Source of the DNA: Anastrepha obliqua
Taxonomy: Eukaryota > Arthropoda > Insecta > Diptera > Tephritidae
DNA: 64,000 nt
Assembly: GCF_027943255.1 (NCBI RefSeq)
Contig: NC_072897.1
Coordinates: forward strand, 23,684,044-23,748,043
Reading direction: 5' to 3'
Position numbers and translations under genes: made by a program. Of the stretch, positions 22,285 to 32,628 are shown piece by piece. The stretch's first letter is position 1; each line of letters begins with the position of its first letter. The notes beneath the pieces are model-generated. The model was not told the DNA's origin and did no database searches. It saw nothing but the letters and a program-made list of their open reading frames with translations.

Positions 22285-23639
22285 TTAAGCAATTTAATTT
22301 TCTCCGTGTTATTAACGTGTAATTGTCTTAGCATCTCCAATGAAAGTATTTTCACGAATTCTTTTTCTATAGGCGATGGTTGGACTATCGGTGGAGCAAC
22401 CTCCATAGGGGGTGTTTCCCAATTTCTGTACAATTGGTTATTTATCTTTACAGTTGAATTCGAAAATTTTAGTAGGAATGTTCCATTAAGCGTGTTATTA
22501 TTGACCGTGCCGTTAAAGTCGTTTAAAAGTATTATGCCAGTTGAAATTTTGTCTATTGTTGAAATATGGTACCCATCAGAAATTGAACATGATGAGCTTA
22601 AACCATTAAGGAGCGCGGGGATGCAAAGTTCATTGGAAATGTCAGTCAATTGACTTTTCTTACATAATTTAATTCTATTAATTTGATTACAATTCTCAAG
22701 TAATTCAAATATTTTTTCCTCGTTTCTTAAAATTTCATCGTATTTCAATTTATTGTAATTATTTTATTTCCCTTCTTTACGGGTTTCAAAATAATATAAA
22801 CATAATTCTCCCTGCTTGTGAGCGGGATTTTAACAACATACAGTAGAGTAGTGCCGTTATACAGAATATCAATGTCGGCAAAGCTAAGGGCTTCTTCTGT
22901 TGAAGTAAATAAAATGTTTTCTTCTCTAAGCTTGCTAAGAGTTACATCAATTTCTTTTTTATCTAGTAGGCTTGAATTTATTACATTGTTTTTTGCCCAC
23001 TGTATTGCGTTTTTAACGTCTTTCAGTTCATCTTTAACTAATCTAATTTTCGTTTGTAAAAGTAATGCAATTTCATCTATAAGTCTATTGCCTTTTCTAA
23101 TAGCGTTACTTAACATATTCGTTATTGTTGTCAAATTGTTTATTCTGTCGCTAAATGCTTGATTTATCAAAACTTGCTTATTGTTATTTATGTTATTTTT
23201 ATCTATAATGTCTTTGACCATCTCGAAATCATCATGGTCCGGTGTCCCAGCAATATACTTCCAGTCCGTACCAAGCATATTAATGGATCTTTTGTTCCGG
23301 AATTTATGGATTGGTTCTATTGAGTTGAGGATATTGGTAATTTGGGATAATTCAAGGTTTAATAGTGGGAAAAAGGAATTGCTTTTTGGGATGTTTTCCT
23401 CCATGAAAGTTCGTATGTTGTTCAGGAATGATACGTATTGGTCAAGTCTTGTAACATGAATTATTTTAAATGTCCCGTCTTGTATTTTTGCTTGTCCATT
23501 GTTAATTGTGACCAGGTGCGATAGAGTATAGTTTGTTATTTGCAGTTTGTTTGCCAATATGCTGGTGATGAAGAGTGATCTATAAAAGATTAATGGATAT
23601 TTAGCTTCTGATATTGCTCTTGTGAACAATTTTTCCTGT

Positions 23640-25630
23640 TTCTGTGAGGACAGTTGTTGACTTGTCCTCTTTCACAATTTCTTTTTTAAATTTCGGGGTA
23701 AGCTTCGTTCCTAAACTTTTATTTATTCTAACATATATGATATCTCCCTGGTTATATTTTCGAGATGGTTGGCGATTTTTATTGTGGTTATCTACGTCAT
23801 TATTTTGTTTGTCTATGAGTCTCTGTACGTTAGTCTGTCGTACTTTCTCGAGTGTTTTCGGATCAGTATTAATTTTTCGTCCGAAAAATAAGTCTAAAGG
23901 CTTCTTTCTTTTTTAAGTGCCTTCAGCTTTGAGACAGCGCATGATCTCTGTAAGAGTGGAATGGAACCGTTCCAACTGGCCATTCACAGAGCTCGTATAT
24001 GGCGGCGATGTGAATATTTTTATACCTAATTGATCTTTTAACATGAAATTGATTGCTGCGGAATTAAAGGATTTTTCATTATCAAATATTACCATTTCTG
24101 GTACTCCGAATAGGAAGAGGATTTCTCGAAGGGGTTCTTTAATGTCTTCTATGGCTCTAGAGTTTATAATTCGTCCTTGAGCGTATTTCGAGAACTTATC
24201 GATTGCCGTTAATACAAGTTTGTTTTCAGTTCTATAGATATCTATGTGAAGTATTTGACCCGGAAAGGTAGGTATGGGGGTTTTTCTCAGTTCTGGTCTT
24301 ATTGGTTGCCGGTCGTACTTGTTAAGTTTGCAGATTGCGCATTGTTTTACAAATCTATTAATTTTATTATTCATGCTGGGAAAATAATACTTTTCCAGAA
24401 TTTTTACTTTGTTTTCCTTAGCGTTGCGATATGCTCTTGTGTGTGTTTCTATAATAATTCCCTCCTGCTGCTTTTCATTATTAATATCTTCTACTAATAA
24501 TTGTGTAAACCTAACTTTATACTTTGCGAAATTATCTGGGAAAATCTCTTGAATCTTTCCCATCAGGGATTCTGGAGCTTTGATGCCGTTTATCACCGAC
24601 GGATTTAAATATTTTTTTAAAAGTGAAGCGAGTTTCTTGGAGGTGAACTCATTTTCTGTAATAGTATGCCGGTGAATTGTAGGGAAAGCAATTTGGAATT
24701 CATATGCCGATGTTGGCTCTATGTTTAGAATTATTTGGTTCTTGAAGACGTTCAATGGGGTTTCGACGCTGCAGATAAGGTTTTGTCCTGAACTGCTGTC
24801 ACTTTTAGTCATTTCTGACATAGTATGGACTCCCGATTCTAATGGAATTCTTGACAGGGCGTCAGCCACAACATTACTTATTCCTGGCTTGTAATGAAGC
24901 TCATAGTTATACTCCTCGAGTATAGCCTTCCAGCGCTTCATTTTGCTGTTATTGTTCTTATGGCTGAGCGCATAAGTAAGCGGTTGATGGTCTGTATAGA
25001 TCTTTACTTTGGCGGAACCATACAAGTAATTTCGAAGAGAGTTTAGGGCCCAGATGATGGCGAGCATCTCCTTCTCATTTGCCGCGTAATGCTCTTCCGC
25101 TTTACTCAATGTCCGAGAAATAAAAGTTATGGGCTTATCCTTTTGGGAAAGGACAGCTCCAAGCGCGAAATCCGATGCGTCCGTCGTGAGTTCGAATTCT
25201 TTGTCGTAGTCAGGGTATGATAATAAAATGTCTTTTGAGACTAGGGAGTTTTTTATTTTGTTAAAAGCCTCGTTTGCTGCGCTATCGAGGTTTATCGCAA
25301 TTTTAGAGGATTGACGTTTTGACACATGGCCTTCTTCGCCTCTTAGCATTGTTGTTAAAGGTTTGGCCAATTTAGCGTAGTCTCTCATGAACCGACGATA
25401 GTAGCCGGAGAGGACTTTCTGGACTTTCTTTGGATTAGTTTTTATGCCGGTTTGTGATATTACAAACCCCAAAAATTCCACTTCCTGTTTGAAGAAATGG
25501 CACTTGTCGAGTTGTACCTTCATATTGGCGTTTTCCAATGTTTTGAAAATACTTTCGATGTGACGTACATGCTCTTCTTCTGACTTACTGTAAATGATGA
25601 TGTCGTCTATATAGACGTAACATAAAATAA
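23640..25630 (-). pseudogene. Errantivirus pol, RT thumb, RNase H and integrase
   Basis: Starts with CYVYIDDIIIYSKSEEEHVR (the YIDD catalytic pair) next to the SINE. A 541-codon open frame (25,538-23,913) follows with QLDKCHFFKQEVEFLGFVIS, RNase H motifs TTDASDFALGAVLSQ and TDHQPLTYA, and the integrase finger CAICKLNKYDRQP. The integrase core residues lie in HIDIYRTENKL, IFDNEKSFNS and NGQLERFHSTL (D, D, E). A frameshift near 23,913 separates the C-terminal integrase tail. Catalytic residues of RNase H and integrase appear intact. Confidence 0.8.
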
Positions 25631-25767
25631 ATAAATAATTGGCGCGTACACTTCTGTTAGGTGTTTGGCCGAGCTCCTCCTCCTATTTGTGGTGTGCGTC
25701 TTGATGTTGTTCCACAAATGGAGGGACCTACAGTTTCAAGCCGACTCCGAACGGCAGATATTTTTAT
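25630..25767 (-). repeat. tRNA-derived SINE copy 2 (5'-truncated) in errantivirus pol
   Basis: Only the 3' part of the SINE is present, from the TATCTGCCGTTCGGAGTCGG block to AATTATTTATTTATTT. It lies in the errantivirus polymerase with poor A/T-rich flanking similarity, and the surrounding RT is missing about 30 codons. Box A and B are absent, so it is not transcribable by Pol III. Confidence 0.8.
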
Positions 25768-26640
25768 GATACAATAAAATCATGGAAAATGCGGTTTTCT
25801 CCACGTCCGAGGCTCTAAGTGGAATTTGATGGAATCCACTTTTGAGATCGAGCACTGAGAATACCTTGCTATTGCCTAGCTGAGACAGGACGTCTGCTAT
25901 CTCTGGGATAGGATATCTGTCTGGTATTGTCAGTGAATTTAGCTTTCTATAGTCGATCAACATTCTATACTGCTTATTCCCCTGTGAATCTGGTTTCTTA
26001 TTCACAATCCAAATTGGGGAATTATACGGCGATCGCGATGGTCGTATTATTCCATCACTTAGAAGTTTACTGATTTGTTTTTCTACCTCACTTTTAAGCG
26101 AAGCTGGATATGGGTAAAATTTACTATAAACAGGAGTGTCCGTAGTAGTTCGTATTTCTCCAGTGACTTTTGTCGTGTAAGTTAGTTTTTCGTCGGGTTC
26201 CGAAAAGAGATTCGGAAATTGCTTTACTAAAGTGTCTACAGTTTCCATTTGGTAATCAGTCAAGTGCTCGTCTTGTAGTCCGATAGAGTTTATACTTTGG
26301 CTACTAAGTTGCTTAAGTTGAATTTTGATTCTGTCACGGATAACCATGAGGTTTTTGTCAGTAAAAATGACTGCATTCAGGTCTCTCAAGCTGTCGTTTC
26401 CCAGTATTGCATGGAAACATTCTAGGGTAGGCATGACGTAAAATTTGAGCTTGTCGTCTAAATTGAATAAGTTAACATAAGTATGCGATTGAATTTTTAT
26501 GTCTCCTGCAACTGATTTTGCGAAGACTGGGGTGTCGTTAGGTATTTCTTTTTTTACTAACCTCGGTTGGACATAGTTTTTACTGGAGCCTGTGTCGACC
26601 AAAAATTTTAACACTTCTCCGCTCTTCGTTCTACATTCGA
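25768..26640 (-). pseudogene. Errantivirus pol, protease and first part of RT
   Basis: The protease active site is LKFLVDTGSSKNYV (about 26,590), with an intact DTG. RT starts with YSKFYPYPASLKSEVEKQIS and has SPYNSPIWIVNKKP, MLIDYRKLNSLTIPDRYPIP and FSVLDLKSGFHQIPL, carrying the first catalytic Asp. The frame breaks off at about 25,768, where a truncated SINE and a deletion of roughly 30 codons remove the FLRMPFGL-type part of the domain. Confidence 0.75.
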
Positions 26641-28016
26641 AGTATGGTAGCGAAGAGCTGGTTATCCTAAAAAATGTACGTCGCTTAATACTAATTCTTC
26701 GTCCCTGTTTTCTGATTCTATGGAGTCGACGTGTTCTGTCAATGTCTGGTCGTAATCGCCATTTCCTTCGTAAGTGTCTTCGCTGTCTGCGTCAATGTGA
26801 AATACACGTTGGGTTTTGTTAGGCTGGATATTCCTTTGAGAGGATGGTTGGGGTGGTCTTTTTCCCAGGAATTGATTTGCCTGAGGTCTGTTCGCGTAAT
26901 TTATTTGTTGGGAGCGAATGCTTCGGTCGATATCCATCGGCTCTGGCGGTGGTAGTGGTTTGGGTGCTATGGGTCTAGGTGGGGGTTGTCTTGGCTGGTT
27001 GCTATTTGTTGGTACTTGCTCGTAATTAAAAAATCTTGGGTTATTTTGGAATCTAGGTACGTGAGCTAATTGGGGGTAAAAAGTCTGTCTTTGTCTTTGA
27101 TTATTGGGGCCTCTCTGTGGCAAAGGTGGTGGTGAATAGTAAGACTGCTTCCTTAGTGGTAAGTCGTTTTGATTTTGAGCATAATGAGTTCAAAATTTCT
27201 GATTCTCTAATTTGAGACACAAATGTAGAGCTTGCGGAAGGTCCGCAGGCTCTCTCATACCTAGCAATCTCGGTAAATCTCTGTTGAGACCTCTGAGAAA
27301 CGTATCAAGGGCCTTTCCTCGATAAGTCTCGGTAAGTAAGCTTAAGGCTTCTTTTCCTGTGTCCAGACTACCTAATTTGTTGAGGATAAGAGATAAATGA
27401 GAGTACACTGCCTGATAGAATTGTTGTACTGTAGAGTTGCCTTGAACGAGTCCTGTCATCTGATATTCCAATGTTGACACATCTCTCTTATCTGCGTAAT
27501 GCAGTGTAAGGCATTTGGCGATAGCTGTTCAGTTCAACGGCGTATTGTAGGACTCTAACGCGATATCAGCGTTTCCTACGATTTTGTTCCTAATTATGTT
27601 TAGGATTCCCTAGTACTTTGCTGTTCCGCGTAAGGGCTCATAAATTCTGAGTATTCTTTCCACGCTCTTCCTCCAAGAGTTAAACTCCCCTGGTCTGCCT
27701 GAAAATTCCCTTAAGCATTTAACAACGTCGGGAATTCTGTCGAGGTCGCCTAAACTATCTAGATGTTGTGTTTCTATTCTTTGGTCTACCATGTTAACAA
27801 AATTCGCGTTGGGATTGAGTGCGGCCTGCACAATTGTTGGTGCTTGACTGCTAAGGACTTCTAAGGTTATCTGTGAAACTAGTTCTCTTAGATCTGAAAA
27901 ATTTATTTGCCTTTGGGTTGGAGGATTGTTGGAGTCGGATGGGTCCTGAGGATTTGGATTGGCTGTGTTATTTGTGCTTAGCCTAGCTGGTCGTACCAGA
28001 TTGCTTGGGTTTGATA
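26640..28016 (-). pseudogene. Errantivirus gag, decayed
   Basis: The frame covers the N-terminal matrix-like part and a capsid region with FSGRPGEFNSWRKSVERIL and the tract [21 protein letters not shown] Pro/Gln/Arg-rich tail follows near 27,120-26,940. Internal stops lie near 27,610, 27,530 and 27,186, and the expected start codon near 28,014 reads ATA. Gag forms the particle shell around element RNA. The product cannot be made as is. Confidence 0.7.
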
Positions 28017-28429
28017 TTTTTCGAGTAATAAATTCCCGTGAAGCTTTATTTCAGCTTTAGTTTTGACAATAAATGTTTTTTCCTTTTTAATATATGTATT
28101 AATAAATTAAAGTCTGCGATTCTTACTTTCGCCCTTTCTTCGTTTTAAAATTTACAAAATTTGCTTTTCAATATTCACCAATTTATTTTTCGGTTAAATT
28201 TCTGTATTTATAATAAATTTCTTTGAAGCTTTGTTTCGGCTTTTTGTTTCTATTTCAATTATTAAAAAAAAAAAATTCTAAACAATATCAATGTCTTATC
28301 TCCTAATTTTATCCTTTCTTTCGTTTCAGGATTTATAAAATTTTTCTTTTAATATTCAATGATTTATTTTTCCACAATATTTCTTTATTTAATTCGTTAT
28401 GACTTACGTTAGAATTTCGGCTATAAATT

Positions 28430-28715
28430 TCATAATGCTCCCTTAGATGATGCACTCAGTTGGTTGTTTCTGGTAATGCCGCTACGTTGATTTTTATATT
28501 CCGTTGGTTGCTTTTGATAATTTGATAATAATGCTGCCTTAGATGATGCACTCAGTTGGTTGTTTCTGGTAATGCCGCTACGTTGATTTTTATATTCCGT
28601 TGGTTGCTTTTGATAATTTGATAATAATGCTGCATTAGATGATGCACTCAGTTGGTTGTTTCTGGTAATGCCGCTACGTTGATTTTTATATTCCGTTGGT
28701 TGCTTTTGTTCAAAG
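28430..28715 (-). repeat. Three tandem 96-bp repeats in the errantivirus leader
   Basis: TTAGATGATGCACTCAGTTG starts at 28,443, 28,539 and 28,635, giving an exact 96-bp period across nearly identical copies. The block lies between the primer-binding site and gag, where the gypsy element of Drosophila carries its Su(Hw) insulator. I see no TGCATA core typical of Su(Hw) sites in the unit. Its role is unknown. Confidence 0.85.
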
Positions 28716-29014
28716 TATATTTTGTTTAGCTTTTTTAATGGCGTCGCGCCTTGACTTTGATTCGCCTAAATCTTTTTTTTCGGTTGGTTGTTAGAGTAAT
28801 TCTAGCTTTTCCTTCGCACGCACTGGACACACTAGTACCGTTTTCTTTATTAAAAATGTTTGTTCGCGGGCAAGGCGGCTTGCGTTCAAACGCGTCCTTT
28901 TTGTTTTTTTTCTTTTTTTTATCAAAAGAAAAGAAAAAAACTACTCAGGGACCTCTTTCCTCGCACTCGCGGTTCTTCTAACTTCAAGTTAGCAAAATAC
29001 TTCGCTCGGGCACC

Positions 29015-29472
29015 AGTTAGGTTTCCTTGCGCGGAAAACCTTAATGAAAATAAAAACACGGTAATTTACTAGGTGCGGTGCGTGCCCCTTTATTAACTGT
29101 CCGAATTAAACTCAAAAACTTAACTTAATTCTACAGGAAGGCGTTGCTCAATCCAGACGCTACGTAAGCATTATTTATTTTCCCAAGTTTGAATTAGTAA
29201 GAATTTTATTGCAAAGAATTGACAACGATATTGTGAAACAGTAAACGCTTCCGCTTTGAGGGTTTGCGGTACTGCTGAGTGAGTTTGCTACGTAAGCATT
29301 ATTTATTTTCCCAAGTTTGAATTAGTAAGAATTTTATTGCAAAAAGTATTGACAACGATATTGTGAAACAGTAAACGCTTCCGCTTGAGGGTTTGCGCTA
29401 CTTCTGAGTGAATTAATTGGGAAAAGGTGATTGTAAGATTGTACGTTAGGCAAAATATATTGTGTGTTAACT
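29015..29472 (-). repeat. Errantivirus 5' LTR (right)
   Basis: 458 bp and nearly identical to the left LTR, with the same internal duplication of about 130 bp (blocks from about 29,157 and 29,287). On the minus strand it is followed by GGTGCCCGAGCGAAG, which should be the primer-binding site; I could not assign the tRNA. Confidence 0.9.
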
Positions 29473-29615
29473 TATATATGTAGAAATAAGTAAAAAAACT
29501 CGACCATATCTTAATGATCAATCAATAAATATTTGACAATACAACCGCAGGTTATCCAGCATTGGTTATCAAACAGAAAATCGTCTTTTATTTATTACAT
29601 GGCGATCCTGCCAGC
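29473..29615 (+). repeat. 5' LTR right portion and primer-binding site
   Basis: After the TATA duplication the LTR continues (TAGAAATAAGTAAAAAAACT) to its end at 29,599. TGGCGATCCTGCCAG at 29,600-29,614 sits where the tRNA primer should bind. The TGGCGA start resembles the tRNA-Arg-type primer sites of mdg1/412 elements; the exact tRNA is not proven. Confidence 0.75.
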
Positions 29616-29790
29616 TTGAGCATTGATTTTGCTAAGCTCTTAAACGCAAGTTTCTTGCAATATATTTGCAAGTGCCCTAAAAAGCACCAACAATTCACAA
29701 ACTATTAAGTCCTGACGTGATCAGCCAAAACGATTCGTCAGCTGCGAAAGGAAGAACCTGGTTAAGCCAATACAACCAGAAGAAAAATGG

Positions 29791-30623
29791 ATGTCCAACC
29801 CAGCTCAAGGGCCGCAACCAATCTCCTTGGAGGAATACAGAAGACGGAACGGCCTTAACAAAAAACCAACAGAAGTTTCCATCCGAAAGGTGAGCGAACC
29901 AAAAAGAAGAGGAGACTACACCACCAGACTAAAGAGGGAAATAAGGGAGGTAAACCAGCAACCACCACCATCCTGGGGAGAAATCTAGCGCAATCTGGGA
30001 GCGCATAACCCAACTAGAATTCCTACTCCAGCAGAGAAAACAAATCAAGTAACCGCTCGAGACAAAAATAATTTTCCAACAAATTTTTTTCCCCCTATTA
30101 ATATGGAAACAATTTAAAAAAAAAAAAAAATTGTATATAAAATTAAAACTTTTGACATTTTGCAAAGCTAATAAGTATTATATATCCATAATTTTTTTTC
30201 TATAAAAGTATTACACAAAAAGTTTTTAAAATAAATTAAATATAAAATAATGAATAAAAATTGTTTTTAATTAAATTGTTTATATAATTATATAAGGCTC
30301 CCCATAATAATTTATATGTATATGGGTAAAATTTGACTAAACATTTCTAAATAGTAGGTGACACTATAGCAAAATTTTTTATTCTGGACATTCCAATACT
30401 AATTTTAAAGACATATCCAAATATGGGACTTTTGGATGTAACAGCAAACGTTATTAACAAGGTAGACGTTACTTCACCGGACTTAGAAATAATCACAATT
30501 TTATTAATTATAATGGTAGCTTTAGTGACTGCAAACATTTGCATACAAATTTATAGAATGCACAACATGTGCTTAAAGAAAAAATACAGTAATAGCATAG
30601 CAAACAATTTAGAACCAGTCTAA
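29791..30623 (+). other. Leader small ORFs of the mdg1/412-like element
   Basis: Two short frames lie between the primer site and gag. The first (29,791-29,988, 65 codons) is basic and reads PISLEEYRRRNGLNKKP. The second (30,423-30,623, 66 codons) has one strongly hydrophobic segment, IITILLIIMVALVTANICI, that could span a membrane. mdg1/412 relatives have long leaders with small ORFs, but I do not recognise these two products and cannot say that they are translated. Confidence 0.35.
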
Positions 30624-30663
30624 AAACTATAATATTTTTTTAGAAAAAAAAAACACTTAACAG

Positions 30664-31880
30664 ATGGACAAATGGTTAATTATACAAAAAAAATTACATT
30701 TTGAAAGGGACAACTTTAAAAAAGCATATAAATTCATGAGTCAGAATAGATATATTAAGCCAGATACAGTTAGAAAACATTTAGAAAATCTAGTTAATAC
30801 ATTAGAATCAATTCGAAAAATTATCCAAGAGAATTATAGCCAATTTACTAATATACATCAAAAAGAAACACGTGACTTATTTTGGCAATTAAGAGAATTA
30901 TTAATAAAAATAATAGCTAAGTATAACATTAAACAAGATATATTTCATTCACTAAGTGAACCAATAGCACTTAACTTCAACGAAATTTTGTTAACGACCA
31001 CATGAGAAGCAGCTTCAGAAGAAACAACAGATTCCGATACAGACATAGATTCTGATCTTGAAGTCGAAATGACACAAAACATAGTAGAATTTCTAAACAC
31101 AGGCTAGTGACTGATTTCGACGGTAAGCCAGAAAATTTACGTTCATTTCTAGATGCTCTAGCACTTCTAGATACAATAAAAGGTGAACACGAAACCACAG
31201 CTATATCACTTATTAAAACAAAGTTAAGAGGAAACGCGAGAAACCTTATTACAGCGGAAAGCACTATTGCAGCAGTTATTGCCACACTTAAACAGTTGAA
31301 GGTGAATCTGTTGAAGTAATATCGGCCAAAATAATGAATATAAGGCAAAACAGTAAGCCAGCTAACAATTACTGTAACGAGATCGAGACTCTTACAAAAT
31401 CGTTAGAAAATGCTTATATTACGGAGGAATTATCTACTGAATTAGCCAGCAGATATTCTACTCAAATAGCCGTAAAAGCAATGACCAAAAATTGCAGCCT
31501 TGAAAAAGTGAAATTGATTATGGAAGCAGGTCAATTCAATAACATGAATGAGGCAATAAGTAAATTTATAGGAAGTTGTACCGAAACTACTGGTCAACAA
31601 AATACAATATTACATTTTGCCAAAGACCATTTAATAATTCTAATAATCGATTTCCAAGAAACGCCAGATTTCAGAGAAGAAACAATTTCTCAAATAATCA
31701 AAATAGAGCAAAATATAATGGCAACTACAGCAATAACAGTTTTGGCAATAGTAACCAAAACTACGGAAATAGCAATAGAGGTCGCTTCAGACCAAATAGA
31801 CAAAATCAAAACCGGAACGTTACAAACAATGTCAGATGTACTCAGTCCGAAGAAATTAATCCGGAAAACTTGAAATTTCC
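30664..31880 (+). pseudogene. Gag of the mdg1/412-like element
   Basis: The N-terminal part (30,664-31,005) reads MDKWLIIQKKLHFERDNFKK. The capsid part continues from 31,107 with DFDGKPENLRSFLDALALLD and KTKLRGNARNLITAEST, then from 31,334 with NIRQNSKPANNYCNEIE. The C-terminal nucleocapsid part is Asn/Arg-rich (NNSFGNSNQNYGNSNRGRF), without a CCHC knuckle that I can see. Frame changes near 31,005, 31,320 and 31,600 split the frame, so it is a decayed Gag. The FDGK.ENL and IKGEHE-type motifs fit the mdg1/412 lineage. Confidence 0.7.
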
Positions 31881-32628
31881 TCTAAGATGTATTCACTCAA
31901 CCTTAGTTATAGTTTTTTCGTACAATTCAAAATATCCTACTCAAAATACTCGTACAGTTATAACATTATTAGTAGGCATAGGAGTTGATATATCCTTATT
32001 AAAATATAATAAATCCACTTTTCAAAAAATCAATACTGGACAAATAACAAACTTAAGCGGCATAGGACAAGGCAAAATTAGATCCATTGGTACGATATTT
32101 TTCGATTTAAAATTCAGAAACTACCTTATACCTCATGCATTTCACGTTATACACGACAATTTTCCAATACCTTGCGATGGCATAATAAGCATGGATTTTA
32201 TGAAAAAATTCAATTGCATATTGAACTTTACACAAAACCATGATATCCTAATATTAAGACCGGATAATTTGTCACATAACATAGAAATACCGATATCAAC
32301 AACGTATAACGATGAAATAACCATACCACCACGGTCAGAAGTAATACGCAAAATTAATCTATATTACCATATTCTCTAGAAGACACACTAGTCTCAAACC
32401 AACAACCACAACCGGGTATCTTTATAACAAATATATATATATACTAGCAACCCGCCCGGCTTTGCGCGGGTATAAAATATATACCCTATGTCACTCACTG
32501 AAAAAATGATTAAAATCGTTAAATTAAAAACAGTCAACGCTCAAATCTAAGCCTGCAACGTTGAAGGTTTGACCCTGAGATTTATTAATGGTCATTGCAA
32601 AATATGTCTTTACCGGAAATTGTAAGCG

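Larger units (their letters stand above)
19200..23629 (-). pseudogene. Errantivirus env (F-like fusion protein), broken by frameshift and piggyBac
   Basis: The first frame (23,629-22,745, 294 codons) contains a furin-type basic site RNKR followed by a segment with DWKYIAGTPDHDDFE, a conserved errantivirus Env/F-like region. A frameshift lies near 22,745 and the second part continues to about 22,289. There a piggyBac sits in a TTAA site. The C-terminal piece (about 19,416-19,209) has a hydrophobic membrane segment IFLFAIITICLIFL and a short basic tail. It is an envelope gene remnant of an insect endogenous retrovirus and is non-functional here. Confidence 0.8.
18719..29472 (-). mobile_element. 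Errantivirus (yoyo/17.6-like endogenous gypsy retrovirus), with env
   Basis: An old insect endogenous retrovirus lying on the minus strand. LTRs at 18,719-19,177 and 29,015-29,472 begin AGTTAGG and end GTTAACT, the AGTTA...TAACT ends usual for gypsy-type errantiviruses. They are flanked by TATA at 18,715-18,718 and 29,473-29,476. Gag, pol and env run in order from right to left. A purine tract (AAGGGGGAAG on the minus strand) abuts the 3' LTR. The two LTRs differ at only about six positions, so the insertion is recent. Gag, pol and env all carry breaks, a SINE is in pol and a piggyBac in env, so it is defective. Confidence 0.92.

Noticed and set aside
22246..23459. Plus-strand frames of 135, 114 and 92 codons
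   Set aside because: They are antisense to the errantivirus env, which carries the basic cleavage site and membrane segment.
29303..29521. Protein frames inside the errantivirus LTR
   Set aside because: They lie in a duplicated LTR block also present at 19,008-19,205; LTRs do not encode proteins here.
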